NCBI GenBank assembly: GCA_023548195.1
Contig: JAJHZJ010000061.1
Span: forward strand, 7,561,374-7,625,373
From: Bettongia penicillata ogilbyi
Taxonomy: Eukaryota > Chordata > Mammalia > Diprotodontia > Potoroidae
DNA: 64,000 bases
Direction of reading: 5' to 3'
Part shown: piece after piece, positions 37,298-49,354 of the stretch
Numbering within the stretch: position 1 is the stretch's first letter
Layout: each line of letters begins with the position of its first letter
Position numbers and translations under genes: made by a program
The notes under the pieces: model-generated
Told to the model about the DNA's origin: nothing
The model's input: only the letters and a program-made list of their open reading frames with translations
Databases searched by the model: none

Positions 37298-38050
37298 GGA
37301 GAAAATTAAGGTCCCCCAAAAGTGAAGTGACTTTTCTAGAATGATAAAAAGTAAGGCCTAGGGCTAGACTTGGTCCTAGAAACCACTTCACTGCAGGACT
37401 GTTGATATTCTACACAGTGCCTGTCTGCTAAATCAGATAGGTGATCTTCTCAAGTTATTTTCTTTTGTGAATTTAGGAGTAGTAGGTGCCTACTCCAATA
37501 TTCCCCTTTTTCTCCAATTTATAAAATATAATATGAACATAATGACATAGAATTGAATGTATAACCTTGTAGGTTAAATGTGTTCAGACTATGTTATCCT
37601 TATGTCACTGTCCTGGAAGTTTTATTTTATTTATTAAGTAGAGGACAGGAGCACCAGGTCATGTGGCTTAATTTATTTAAACAATGCTTGATTTTTTAGA
37701 AATGACTTTACATGTTCTCTTATTTGTATCAGCGATCCTAGAAAGACAATTGGGAAACAGTAGAGCTCCCTACTCAGAGTTCTTATGTAGTCTTTCTAAG
37801 ATAAATAGCTATGGTACTGTCTTCTCAGTCTTCTTGAAATTATGTGTCTCTCATATGTACTCTTATTTGGAATAATTAAGTATTTCATTATATCTTTTGT
37901 TCCTGATAAACAATGCAGAGTTTAAAAAAAAAACATTCCAACCCATCAATCATATCATCTTTGTATTATAGAAAAGAAAATTAAGGCAAAGTATGACTTA
38001 ACAGCATACTGTAAGGAGCAATGATAAACTTGTATTTTTTTTTCTTTCAG

Positions 38051-38157
38051 TGTGCCATCCTCTCCCCAGCATTTAAAGTACGAGAGTTTTCCGTCACAGA
38101 TGCAGTTCCTTTCCCAATTTCTTTAGTCTGGAACAATGACTCCGAAGATGCTGAAGG
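38051..38157 (+). CDS. HSPH1: HSPH1 exon 9 (residues 380-415)
   Basis: 107 bp encoding [20 protein letters not shown], the link from ATPase domain to beta-sandwich domain. Acceptor 'ttttctttcag', donor GTAAGT. Confidence 0.95.
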
Positions 38158-38433
38158 GTAAGTAGCTGATATTTTCTAAAGGAGATATTCTTTGTTTTTA
38201 ACACAAAGGAGAAAAATGACTAATATGCTTAAGGAAGGTTTTCATGGATGATGCCAGAATTTTCTCTGAATCAAAGTTGTCACTATTTCTTATATGTATT
38301 TAGGTAAAACAATGAGTTAGAGAGGAGCATCATTCTCAGGTTGACTATTAAGATTTAGTTGATTATGTTACTTCATAAAGTGAAAATACCAATGACCTTG
38401 TTTTATAACATTTTCCTTCTCTTCTAACTTTAG

Positions 38434-38567
38434 AGTTCATGAAGTGTTCAGCAGGAACCATGCTGCTCCTTTCTCCAAAGTTCTCACTTTTTATAGGAAA
38501 GGTCCCTTTGAGTTAGAAGCCTTTTACTCTGATCCTGAAGGCTTTCCATATCCAGAAGCAAAAATTG
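38434..38567 (+). CDS. HSPH1: HSPH1 exon 10 (residues 415-460)
   Basis: 134 bp encoding [20 protein letters not shown] and [20 protein letters not shown], part of the substrate-binding beta-sandwich. Donor GTAAGT. Confidence 0.95.
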
Positions 38568-38754
38568 GTAAGTACAAGTTATCATTCTGCTGTTTTTTCC
38601 CAAAATGATACAGATGAAGTTACAACACCTTCATGACACTGGATATCGCAACTAAAAGCACTTTTTTATACATGGAATTTTTTTGAGTTCAGAAAGAAGG
38701 TGATACACCACAAAGCACTGTCATTACATTAAACCTTTCTGATTTTTTCTCAGT

Positions 38755-39060
38755 ATTCATTTTAGTTTGTAACATTTATGGAGTGCTTTAAGTTTTGCAA
38801 AGCACTTTCTTTACCTTTGGTCCTCACAGTAGCTCTGAGAACTAACAGGTGGTGTCCTCATTTTTATGCATGAATAAATTAAGGCTCAAAGGTTAAATGA
38901 TTTGACTCTGGTCACACAGCTAGTAAGTGTTAGAGCCTGGATTCATATATGTCTCATGCATGTCACTGAGATCTGTCCCTCCCCGACATCCAGTATTGAG
39001 CCCCTCATTTTATAGATAAGGAAACTGACTCGGTGCAAGAAAGGAGAATATTATGCATTA
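38755..39060 (-). repeat. MIR/CORE-SINE relic, antisense
   Basis: 'gcaaagcactttctttacct', 'tcctcacagtagctctgaga', 'ctggtcacacagctagtaag' and 'agataaggaaactgact'. Intron 10. Confidence 0.65.
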
Positions 39061-39140
39061 GAAGGTTTTAGCCCACCCACCCCCAGAATTTTTAATAATA
39101 AAGCCTGGAATATTTTGCCAGCTCAAACCCGTAATAATCA

Positions 39141-39142
<2 letters not shown>

Positions 39143-39180
<38 letters not shown>
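39143..39180. repeat. Poly(T) tract, 38 T
   Basis: A pure run of 38 T in intron 10. It could be the poly(A) tail of a minus-strand retroposon; no body is recognised next to it. Confidence 0.9.
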
Positions 39181-39183
<3 letters not shown>

Positions 39184-39477
39184 GTAATTACTTTTGTGGC
39201 TATCTTTGATGTTATTTCAAACATGATAACGAAATTTTAAAATCACTTAAAATTTTTTTATTCTCAATTATAAATCCTCCACATTTTCTCTTCTCAAAAA
39301 ACATAGACAGGGAAGGTAGAATTAACTAATTTATAATCATTTACAACTACTCTCTTTAAAAGACCCATTAAAGAAAGTTATAGTTCAGATTGAAGGTAGT
39401 GTATAGTGTTTGTTTGATGTATCCTAAAAGTGTTACATGCTGAATTTGATCTAAGTTTTCATGTGAGTCTTAGGTTT

Positions 39478-39715
39478 TAAGAGGAGTGTGGGACAGCAAG
39501 TAGAGCAGCATGTCTGAAGTCAGGAAGATCAGAGTTCAAATCCTGCCTCAGACACTGAATTAGCTGTGTGATCTTGAGCAAGTCAGTGTTTGCCTCAGTT
39601 TTCTTATCGGTAAAGTGGGGGGTATTCCCAGCATGTACCGCCCAGGGTTGTTGTGAAGATCAAATGAGATAGTTTGTAAAGCAATTGGCACATGGTAGGT
39701 GCTGTCTCAGTGTTA
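39478..39715 (+). repeat. tRNA-type marsupial SINE
   Basis: 'ctgaagtcaggaagatcaga', 'atcctgcctcagacactgaa', 'tgatcttgagcaagtcag' and 'gatcaaatgagatagtttg'. Same family as 16408-16620. Confidence 0.7.
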
Positions 39716-40097
39716 AGTAGTAGTGTTCTATTTTATTACCCTCATTGCTAAAGTTAGGAGTCAGGATGAGAGTGTAGACCAACCAATCTTAAAAGCCTTA
39801 GAGAATATATTAGATATATTCCAGGTGGCAGAATGTTCGGTACAAACTGAATCCTCCAGGAATTGAGAGAAGGCAGAATTATACACTGGACTTGTTTGAG
39901 AATGGTTTTTGAAAGAAGGGGACATAGAGTAGGCCTGCAAAGAAATGTAAGCACTAGATTAATAGAGGGACAAGAGCAGCCTATTAGAGCTGGTGTGTAT
40001 TTATTGGTTTTCTCCTTTGTTCTATTCTAAAGTGTAATTTTGTGGCATGTCAGTTTCGTAGTCTTTGACACTCTTCCAAATGTGTTTTCTGTTGTAG

Positions 40098-40306
40098 GCC
40101 GCTTTGTAGTCCAAAATGTTTCAGCTCAGAGAGATGGAGAGAAGTCTAAAGTTAAAGTCAAAGTACGTGTCAACACACATGGCATTTTTACAATATCGAC
40201 TGCATCAATGGTAGAGAAAATCCCAACAGAAGAAAGTGAGGGTTCCTCTATTGAAACAGACGTGGAGCATCAGAACCGACCTCCACCTGAAAATGTAGAC
40301 ATTGAT
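40098..40306 (+). CDS. HSPH1: HSPH1 exon 11 (residues 460-529)
   Basis: 209 bp. Ends the beta-sandwich (KVKVKVRVNTHGIFTISTAS) and starts the acidic, low-complexity loop (EESEGSSIETDVE). Donor GTAAGT. Confidence 0.95.
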
Positions 40307-41282
40307 GTAAGTTTGGGGACATGGGTATGAGCTATATGAGAAGTATAGATGGTACAGGGCCCATCTTCTGGGGATTGCGGAAGGGAATTAAAAATAAATT
40401 TTATTAATGCTCACCTATCAAAAGTTTAAAGGAAGTAGTAGTAATAATGCATTGAGAAATGTGTGTTATAGTTTGATCAGATATGATCAAACTTTTAGTT
40501 TGTCCTTTATCTTTAAGCTATTACCAGAAGCAAAGCAGTTTCTAATTTAAATGTTACTCCAGATCTTGTTAATTTCAGTATGCTGCTGTACATGAGGTAG
40601 AAATAATTGAAAGTCTACACGTGATGGGTGTTCATTGAATGTTGTTTTGCTTACCTCACTTATACCATAGAAAAAGCTACTTGGTTTGTCTAATAAATAT
40701 TAAGGCTGATATCAAACTACCTTATCACCCTGCATGGAAACAACTGGCGTTTATTTATGAATGATTTATTTTTTATTCTCTTTGTAGTTTTAAACACTAG
40801 TTTAAAAAGAGCATAACTCATTACTTACTGAATGATGGAGAACTCCTATATAATAACAAAGATATCAGATTTCTTTGACAAGAATAACAGCAGCCTGCAT
40901 ATGTGAGTGACACTGAGAGAAAACCCTAAAGCACAGCAACTCGTTGATGTGGTCATTAGACTTTGGTCAAGGAACTTGTCTAGCAAAACAAAAATTGTAG
41001 ATTAAAGAACATACCACCCCAAACCTCAGTGATATTGGGCAAATAGCAGTCTGTTTAATTGAAGGAGTTAAGTTCACCAGTGTCTCTTTTTCAGGTGTTT
41101 CTTCATTAGTTTTAATTTATTGGTATTTATGGCCTTAATTTGCTCTCTCCTGCCTTTTGGACTCCTAGTAATGTTTATAGGAATCATGTACTACTTTAGC
41201 TACCCCAGAGACCTATATGACTGAAAGGGAGTCTCAAAGTGTACAGATAAGGGTTTGGGGCTTTCCTCAGAGAAAGAAAAGC

Positions 41283-41522
41283 TATAGCCAACTCTCAATC
41301 ATCTGGTGATGTCAGGTGACTGTTTCATATAGTCCCAAAACGTTCCCCACTAAACTTTTAGTGAGACTTCTTTGCTCTGTCTACTAAGCAAAATAGCCTC
41401 TCTCTGCTTTTGTAACCCCTGTGGAGTGTCCACAGTCACATTGAAAAATTAAGGACCCTGCTTTAACCTACAGATTGCAAGGATGGAGGGCATTCTCTCC
41501 ATGTAATTGAGAGTTGGCTGTA
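41283..41522. mobile_element. Tigger-type miniature transposon in intron 11
   Basis: Inverted ends 'gccaactctcaatcatctgg' (41287-41306) and 'taattgagagttggctg' (about 41504-41520), flanked by TA on both sides. Length about 240 bp, non-coding. TA target choice fits the Tc1/mariner-pogo group. Confidence 0.65.
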
Positions 41523-41896
41523 TATATCCTGAAAGCCAGCATCCAAGAGTGAAAGTTTTGCCAGAGGCCAGAGCATAGAATAAGGGCTGTCACTTTTGAG
41601 AGCCCAGCATTATGGATCTTTGAGAATTGTGTATGTTTCTGAAGTAAAAGTTGTCACACTTGGTGGTTGTCATCACATTGCCTACTTTTTAAAAGAGATA
41701 TGTTAATTTCAACCAAATTTTTTTACAGGTTGGAAATTTCTCAGTTTCATTATTGTTTTCAGCTTGCTTTGATCAGACACTTTTTTTCCCTACAATATAG
41801 CAGAGATTGAGTGTACTGACTTTTGATGCCCTTTAGCTTTAATAAAATCAAGTACACATGCTTTCTACATCCTTTGTGCCTGGGCTTTCATTTCAG

Positions 41897-42028
41897 AAAA
41901 ATATCCAGCAAGACAACAGTGACGCTGGAACACAGCCCCAGGTACAAACTGATGGTCAACAAACTCCACAGTGTCCCCCTTCACCTGACCTTCCCTCTGA
42001 AGAAAACAAAATCCCTGATGCTGACAAA
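41897..42028 (+). CDS. HSPH1: HSPH1 exon 12, 44-codon cassette (residues 530-573)
   Basis: 132 bp, frame-preserving, encoding KNIQQDNSDAGTQPQVQTDG and on to NKIPDADK in the acidic loop. In mammals, loss of exactly this 44-residue segment yields Hsp105-beta, which is made on mild heat shock. Length and boundaries here allow the same alternative splicing. Acceptor 'ctttcatttcag', donor GTGAGT. Confidence 0.95.
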
Positions 42029-42904
42029 GTGAGTGATTTTTCTAGTTTGTTCCATTAGACAATATTACAACGTGTAAGCATTAATCATACCATACAAAGT
42101 TAACCTATTCTTACGTAGGATTTTTATGTTAACTTTTTTTCGAATAGCAGCACTGAAGTCAATCCAATGTTTTGCTCTATTTCTGGAAGCTTCTAACTGA
42201 GAGAATCTTTGATTTTGCTGCCATTCAGTAGTAGAAAATTAGTTAATTCATTTCCTTGGGATATTAACTCTTGATGGCAGCAGACTTAGATATAATTGTA
42301 TTGCATGTGTCCCTGAGGTGTGTTTATCTTTTTTTTAATTGACCACTTTGAGTTGGTTTTACCTTTTTAACTTGTCAGAAAATAAATATGTGTAGGTAGA
42401 TTGATTCTTAGTATATTTTCTCCTAAAGTCATTTTGTATTGTGTTGAGAAAGTTTTGAAGAACTAGTAATGAGCAGAGCATTTTAAAAACAGTCCTCACT
42501 TCCCCCAAAATACGGATTTTACGTGAATATGTATAATACCAAGCAGCAACACCATGCAGCTGTTTGTCTGCATTTATACAGCCACCTCTCAATATTTTCT
42601 AGTAGAACATCTGATATATTCAGTTGGTGATGATGGTCTGCATGTACAAGTGTAACTAAAAACTAATTTGCTCTTGGTCATTTTTGCACTGAACGCATGA
42701 GAAATTTGTCCTCTTAATAACTATTCATCTAAAAGACCTCTTTCTGCTTTATATGTCCAAAGTTTTTACTCAAAAGTAACTCCATTTTTTAATAATTGAA
42801 TTTTCTGACATTTCCATCTGCATGTTTCACATTTTTATACCATATTGCTTCAGAATTTGTTTCATTTAGTCCCTTAAAGTGATTTCTAGTGTCACAACTT
42901 TTCA

Positions 42905-43960
42905 GTCACTTACCATACTTCATCTTGTGACATCATAATGTCTTGGATATCTTTCTCTGCTATCCATTTATCTTTCTGATCAAATTTTAGAGTTTGATTA
43001 TAGGTTTCTCCCCTTTTGATCCTCCTAGTTAAAAGACAAGGTTGTTCGATAGATTTGAAGGTATTCAAATCATCTCTTTTAAATCCACGTTTCACTGCCA
43101 TGGTACAAGCCTGACCTGACATTCCTTTGTTTAGGCCTTTTTAGTCAATTTTGGTTACTACCAAAAACTACCTTCCAGAGGTCCTAGTAGTGGTCTTTAT
43201 CTTGTTTCCACAGTGTGCATTCTGATGACTGTGTTTGCCCAAGTAATAGAAATTATGTAGTTTTCAGTTCTTTATCTTCATCAGAAATGATCTTGGATCA
43301 AGACTATGCCTTTTTATTCCTAGAACTTAATGCAGTGTGCTGCACACAGGAGGTACTCCTGTTTATATAGGTCATAACCAAAGTCATCTTCTTAATAATC
43401 AAACACTTACATGTGCGCTTCTGCAATGTGATTGTTAACATAACAACCCTCATGAATAGTTGTCTTTGAGCAAAATTTATGAAGTTTCTCAATTCTCTGG
43501 GACATTCCAGGATATTGACCACATCTTCTTGGTCCCCTGTTGATACCTCATCAAACGTGGCTGCATGGAGACACTGAACTTCGTTTTATTACATAGCTTT
43601 TCTTCCTCCATTCTGATAGAGAGGATAAAATGAAACACTATTCTGATCACCAGTTTTCAATAATTGCCACATGTTTCTGGTGGCAAATTTTCAGATTCTA
43701 AGTTATAATAAAATAGTGGCCATGCTTGTCAATTGCTTTCCTTGTTGAGTTACAAAAAAGATTCTTTTTGAAACTTTATAATTCTGTTTACTATTCTTTA
43801 AATATCCAGGAACAGTTTATGCAGACATATAAGCAATACCTTTGCCTTTTCAGCCTAATGACTTCATTGATCTGCCATCAGGTCCAGTAGCTTTGCCAAT
43901 TTTTTTTTTCATTGTGTAGCAGCAGTAGCCTCAAATTAGTTTGTCACATGCCTGTGCTTG
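42905..43960 (-). pseudogene. Decayed coding-like remnant, antisense, unassigned
   Basis: On the minus strand, open stretches continue in shifting frames: 42910-43122 (begins MSGQACTMAVKRGFKRDDLN, ends DIMMSQDEVW), 43304-43522, and a piece near 43870 reading GKATGPDGR, which recalls the GPDG motif of non-LTR reverse transcriptases. I cannot assign a family. It could be an old LINE ORF2 or a processed pseudogene. Intron 12. Confidence 0.3.
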
Positions 43961-44669
43961 ACAGACTTTCATCCCAAACAGCAGAAGGAAAAATTAGTAT
44001 TTGATCTACTCTAAAAAAAAAACAAAACAGGGATCCTGAATTGATCCTCTATAGCTACTTAATGGCATTAGACATATGGATTGTTATGCTTTCTTTATAT
44101 CTATGGGTAGAAATAGTCATTCTTTTATTAGTCCGTGTACCACTCTTTGACTTCATCTTTCACTACTGATCACATTTTTTAGTTTTCGGTAAACCTTGTA
44201 GTCAGGAGAGCATTGCTTCCCTCTAACAGTTTACCCTCCCTTTCACTCTCCTTTAATCAATACTGGTAGCATCAGTTAACAATGGGAGTATTAACAATGG
44301 CTGTCTGGATAGTCAAATTGTAAATATATTCCTCTTGGGAGGAGGAGACGATGATTGGCCCAGGTGGAATGCCAAAACGTGGTTTCTTTATTACTTCTTT
44401 TAGATAACAGTTTGCAGTACACAGTAGTTACATCATTAGTCAACTTAGTCTCTCAGGTAAATAGTCTGTCCTTTACTCACTATTGTACCTCCTTGTAACA
44501 ACTCAGGTGTCAGTAAGGGGAGGGGTGGGGTGTTTTGACACTTGCCATATGTGCTCCTCTACTTGGTGGAAGAGGCTATAGCATTCACAAACTACTCACT
44601 GAGTAGAAATGTAAATTATTACTATTGGTATTTTCTAGTGCTTAAGAGGAAGTGAAGTTTTTAGTAGAA

Positions 44670-44790
44670 ACAATTTTGGTCAAAGTTTAGGGACAGACTT
44701 AGCTAACGAGCTGTGTGAACTTAGATCCCCAACTCTCTGAGCCTCAGTCCCCTTCTGTAACTTAATCAAGCTTGTCTCAGATGTAAATTT
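44670..44790 (+). repeat. MIR relic
   Basis: 'gctgtgtgaacttagatccc' and 'tctgagcctcagtccccttc' fit the MIR core and 3' region. Intron 12. Confidence 0.5.
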
Positions 44791-45766
44791 CTATCTTATC
44801 CTATCCTTCTTATCCATAAATTTCCTTAAGATCTTTTGCACAATATCCTATAGTACCGTATGGACCAGCTATTCTCTTATTTACTCCTACTTTGAGCGTC
44901 ACAGTTGTTCATTGAAATACTTCTTACCTGATCAGCTTGCATCACATTGATAGGTATGGTAAGTCGGAATTTTTGTAGTTGTTATCTTGTGATCATAATC
45001 TAGAACTCTACATACCTTGGGAATAGAAGAGAGGGGAAAGCATTGATGACAAACAAGTACAAGAAGAATTTCTGAACCCCATTTGATTCTTGTGTTTACA
45101 AAACAAAATTTTTTGGTGTCTGCTGTTAGACCATTTTTTTTTTTAAGACCCTTTTTCTGTCACTTAGCTGCAAAGCTAGCTAAAAGTAGTGAAAAGACCA
45201 AAGGCATAAGTAGCTGAAATGAGAAATACTCAACATCCCCATTAGATGTTAATTTCTTTAAGCAAAAATCCAGAGTCAACATTAACCATAGTGATTGTCC
45301 AGATTGTTGAACATCTCCTAGTTTTGTAAAAGTACATGTTAATCCTGGTAGAAATAATGATTGTAAGTAGCATTGAGTGGATTTTCATTTAAAGTACTAT
45401 CACATTCTTCTTAAACTAAGGATGTTGAGATTTTTGAAGAGATCACAGAAAAGCCACAAAAATGGAGACAAGGGGCCTGAGACATAATTCTGTGAGGATA
45501 GCGTAAACATCATAGGAGAGATTTAAGTAGATAGAAGAAAAATTCTGGTGATGAGGTATGTTAGTCATTAGAATACATGCTTATTGGTAGTTGTACATAA
45601 GTTCAGTCATATGGCATTATCCCATTTTTGTGACTATGATTATGGCCCTTACTAAAGATGGAAGAGATGGCTTCTCAGTCTAGTGATTAAGTCCCGTTTT
45701 ATTTGTGTAAATGTGTCTGTGTGGCTTTTTAAAAGGAATATTTAAGAATTGTTTTCTCTCTTGAAG

Positions 45767-45904
45767 GCAAATGAAAAGAAAGTAGATCAGCCTCCAGAAG
45801 CTAAAAAACCCAAAATAAAGGTGGTGAATGTCGAGCTTCCCATTGAAGCAAACTTGGTTTGGCAATTGGGAAAAGACCTTCTCAACATGTATATTGAAAC
45901 AGAA
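45767..45904 (+). CDS. HSPH1: HSPH1 exon 13 (residues 574-619)
   Basis: 138 bp. Contains the basic stretch EAKKPKIK, a likely nuclear localisation signal, then VELPIEANLVWQLGKDLLNM at the start of the helical domain. Donor GTAAGT. Confidence 0.95.
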
Positions 45905-46259
45905 GTAAGTTTCCATTTGAAGTATTTTCTTATAAAGGTCTTACTGTGGCAGATGTATTCTTCTTTATGTGTATATGTTCAAATAAGTTTATTTTAACTT
46001 GAGGTAACAAAACTAGAGAAATACATAAATACTAATAAAATCAAAAGGCAATTGTAAATGAGTCATATAGAACCCTAAACTATAACAATACTTACTGTCT
46101 CAGTGAAACTGTCTTAATTTGTTTACGTAGCTAAACTTTAGCATATTTAATGTAAATTTCTTAATGCATATATTTGATGTGAACTGCATTTTCATGGACG
46201 AATGTTGGTCATGTTTGAGGAAGCTTTAAAAAAACTTAAAGATAACTCTGTTGCAAATA

Positions 46260-46395
46260 AAATAGCTGGGCTTTGGGTCCATTTGACTTAACTGAGCCTC
46301 AGTGTCCTCATCCATAAAATAGGGATAATAATCTATAGTACTCTTCATCACAGAGTTGTGAGACTCACTGTATAAAACACTTGACTAACTTTGGT
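46260..46395 (+). repeat. MIR relic
   Basis: 'ttaactgagcctcagtgtcc', 'tcatccataaaatagggata' and 'ataatctatagtactctt'. Intron 13. Confidence 0.6.
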
Positions 46396-47145
46396 CTTAT
46401 TGAAAGTATTGTGTCAGTAGACTCTTTGGAGGTTCATAGAGTGGGCAGGAAGGAACCTGAGAAAGTGTAACATGCTTGCACAAAATTTGGCCCCCACTAG
46501 TGAGCCGAGAAAGGATTTCAGGTGGCATATGGGAAATGGAGAGAGGATGTAAGACAGGTCTGCACAAGGCGTGTGCATGCGTGTGTTGTGTAGTCATATA
46601 TAGGTAGAGTAGTGAATGGAAAAGTCAGTATTTCATGCCTGATCTAGCACTCTTTCCTTTATACTGTGCCATCTCTCTGTTGTGAATGACACTTAATGCA
46701 AACATGATTTTGTTATTTATTAAGTTTTATGCTAATTGACTGCTGGAATGGACACAGATTTTGAAGTCTTTTATCCCAGTCATTCCAGGATGCTGTCTAA
46801 GAGCATTTGGGGATCCAGTTTTCCTTCTCACTTGCAACAGTTTTATTGTAGATGATGTGGGGGAGGGTCACTGTCTATGGACAGAATAGCAAGTCTCATT
46901 AATAAAATAGTTGCACTTATTGTCTTAAGCAAGGATAGCCACTATTTTGGGTTTAAAATGTCATGAAATTATTTGCCTACATAGTTCTTTCTATCCTGAG
47001 AACAAAGTGTGTTGACTGTCATAAACCAGAACTGTATTTGATATACATAATCATGCAGTCAATTTTTAAAATTTTAACTTTGGGCTCTTTTTAGCAAGTT
47101 TTGATAAGCATAATATCTGAGATAAATTTTTATTTCTTCTTGCAG

Positions 47146-47271
47146 GGCAAGATGATCATGCAAGACAAGCTGGAGAAAGAAAGGAATGATGCCAAAAATG
47201 CAGTAGAAGAATATGTCTATGAATTCAGGGATAAGCTGTCTGGGCCCTATGAAAAGTTCATATGTGAACAG
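47146..47271 (+). CDS. HSPH1: HSPH1 exon 14 (residues 620-661)
   Basis: 126 bp encoding [20 protein letters not shown] and [11 protein letters not shown], the most conserved helical signature of Hsp110 proteins. Acceptor 'tttcttcttgcag', donor GTACAG. Confidence 0.95.
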
Positions 47272-47926
47272 GTACAGTAGCTTTCTAACTATGAGACTTA
47301 ATCTTCCTGATGGTTAATAGTCTATTGGCTATCAGATTTTGTTTTCTGGTCCACAGAGCATTGTGTAGCCCAAGTTTAGAGAAACTGAAACCCTGTATAT
47401 TTGAAACTTGTCAACCAGAGCTCTCTGTTTTCAGATGGCAAGGAGTACTGATGACAAGCAAGCTTATGTTATGCATCACCCCAGTGACTTGTAGAAACCA
47501 AAGTCACAGACCTGAGCTGTATAGTTTTTTGTCCTTTGCAATTTTCTGGAGAGATTTTTTGGTTTTGGATTTTGGATTTTTTTTTTAATCGTGTCCCCAG
47601 ATTCAGTTCAGATGAGGAATGCTGCTGAGAGTGGCCTCTCATGATTCTCCTTTCTAGCTGCCCTTTCTCAGTCTTACAATGTTATCATCTGTATCTCAAC
47701 CCCAATCTATATATATTTCCAGATTCTATCCTAGGTTATCTTTTTCTCCTGGATTTCTTGGGTGACTTTATCAGTTCCAGACTTTATCACCTATGCAAAT
47801 TATTTCCAGATAGATTGATCTTGATATAAGTAGATAGATATCTACATATGATAAGCTGACAAGTTCGATCAGCTAATGGGTATAGAGCCTATTTCTTAGT
47901 TTCGCAAAACTTAAAGAAGTCTTGAG

Positions 47927-48045
47927 GAATAAATGAGATGGTTGTTAGCCATCTTGTTTTGATTTAGAAATTATGTATTCCGATTAAGATTAGGTTTCAA
48001 GAAGATGAGGAACAGCCAAAACTGTTGGAATAAGTAGGTACAAAT
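47927..48045 (+). pseudogene. HSPH1: Relic copy of HSPH1 exon 16 with its acceptor
   Basis: 47927-47967 and 47968-48045 align without gaps to 49647-49687 and the first part of exon 16 (49688 onward), about 80% identical over the exon part by eye. It keeps 'ttttgatttag' as acceptor. Translation from 47968 reads KLCIPIKIRFQEDEEQPKLL then E and an in-frame TAA. A TAG/GTACAA at 48035-48043 could serve as donor. It lies in intron 14, upstream of exon 15, so its order is not that of a simple exon duplication. Confidence 0.8.
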
Positions 48046-49221
48046 ATACATACATACATTTACGAAGACATTATCTTTGCTTTTGTACAAAATATATGCA
48101 GTGGCACATTAAATGTGTAATAAATGCTTATCAGGCCTGATTCAAAGTAGCTTCTTTCTAAATTGGAAGCCTAACTGGTCATAGGAAGACTAAGAATGTT
48201 TCTAGGACAAATGCTGGACATTTCAGGTCTGTTCCTAGGTTACTCCAAGGGTAGTCCAATCCAGTTCATTTTGAGACTCCTGTATTTTAGTAGCATACAA
48301 CAATTCTGGTCAGCTTTAGAGTCTACTGAGTTTGGGAGCCTAAAGGAGTGGGATGAAGATGATAGTTCTGGATAAGCCACTTGAAACTCAAGGAGTTAGG
48401 GAGAAATTTATAAAATCATGAATTTGGGTTATAAACAGTTGATTTAAATATTTATTTGAATGCTCACATGATGACATAATTTAGTGAATAGTCTTAATTG
48501 ACTAAGAACTAAGATGTTAGCTCTTTGATCAATCCTGATGTCACCTGATCTTAATTAAAGAGGAGTACTGAAGTTGAGTGTTGCAGTACAGCCATTACTT
48601 CTTGCATTCCTAATAGGGATATTGTGAAGTTTAATGAAAATTTTACTTTGAGATCTCCATGCATATACGTGGTGGAAAGAAGAATTAGTCTCCTCAACCT
48701 GCCTTAAAGTTGGAAATTACTGCTATAATCCCTTGAGAGACTGAGCCACGTGCAGTAACATTAGACTGCTTATAAATTACTTGGACTCCTCAAATTACAT
48801 TGTAAGCACAATAATGTATATATTTTCAAGATGAAATTATTGAAACCTCAAGGTTATGATTTAACATTACTGCTTAGAAATGCCATGATGATTTTGCTAA
48901 ATCCTCTTGGAAGAATTTTATATATAACAAATAAATACTATACATTTTACTATTATTTCATGTAGATCCACTTAATATTCTTATACTGATTTATTTCATT
49001 TGAGGAAAGTAAATCCCACATATCTGGGGCAGGATATCAGTCATATCATCCCTCTCTCTTTCCTTTGGTTTTTGTTTGAGGGCTTAAGTAGACATTATAA
49101 CCAGTACAGCTCAGCAAAACAAGACCTACAGCTTATAGACTTCAGCACTTTTTATAAAATAAGAATACCTAGACTCAGTAATGGTAAAATGAAATCTGAA
49201 TGCTCAACTTTCATTTTCTAG

Positions 49222-49329
49222 GATCATCAAAACTTCCTGAAACTCTTGACAGAGACTGAAGACTGGCTATATGAGGAGGGAGAAGACCAAGCCAAACAAG
49301 CATATGTTGACAAGTTGGACCAGTTAATG
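49222..49329 (+). CDS. HSPH1: HSPH1 exon 15 (residues 662-697)
   Basis: 108 bp encoding DHQNFLKLLTETEDWLYEEG and AYVDKLDQLM of the helical lid. Acceptor 'tcattttctag', donor GTAGGA (weak at +5). Confidence 0.95.
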
Positions 49330-49354
49330 GTAGGACACCTGGGCATAGGGGCTA

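Noticed and set aside
37094..37391. Open frames across the CT/TA microsatellite
   Set aside because: Simple-sequence translation (Leu-Ser and Tyr-Ile repeats) with no biological support.
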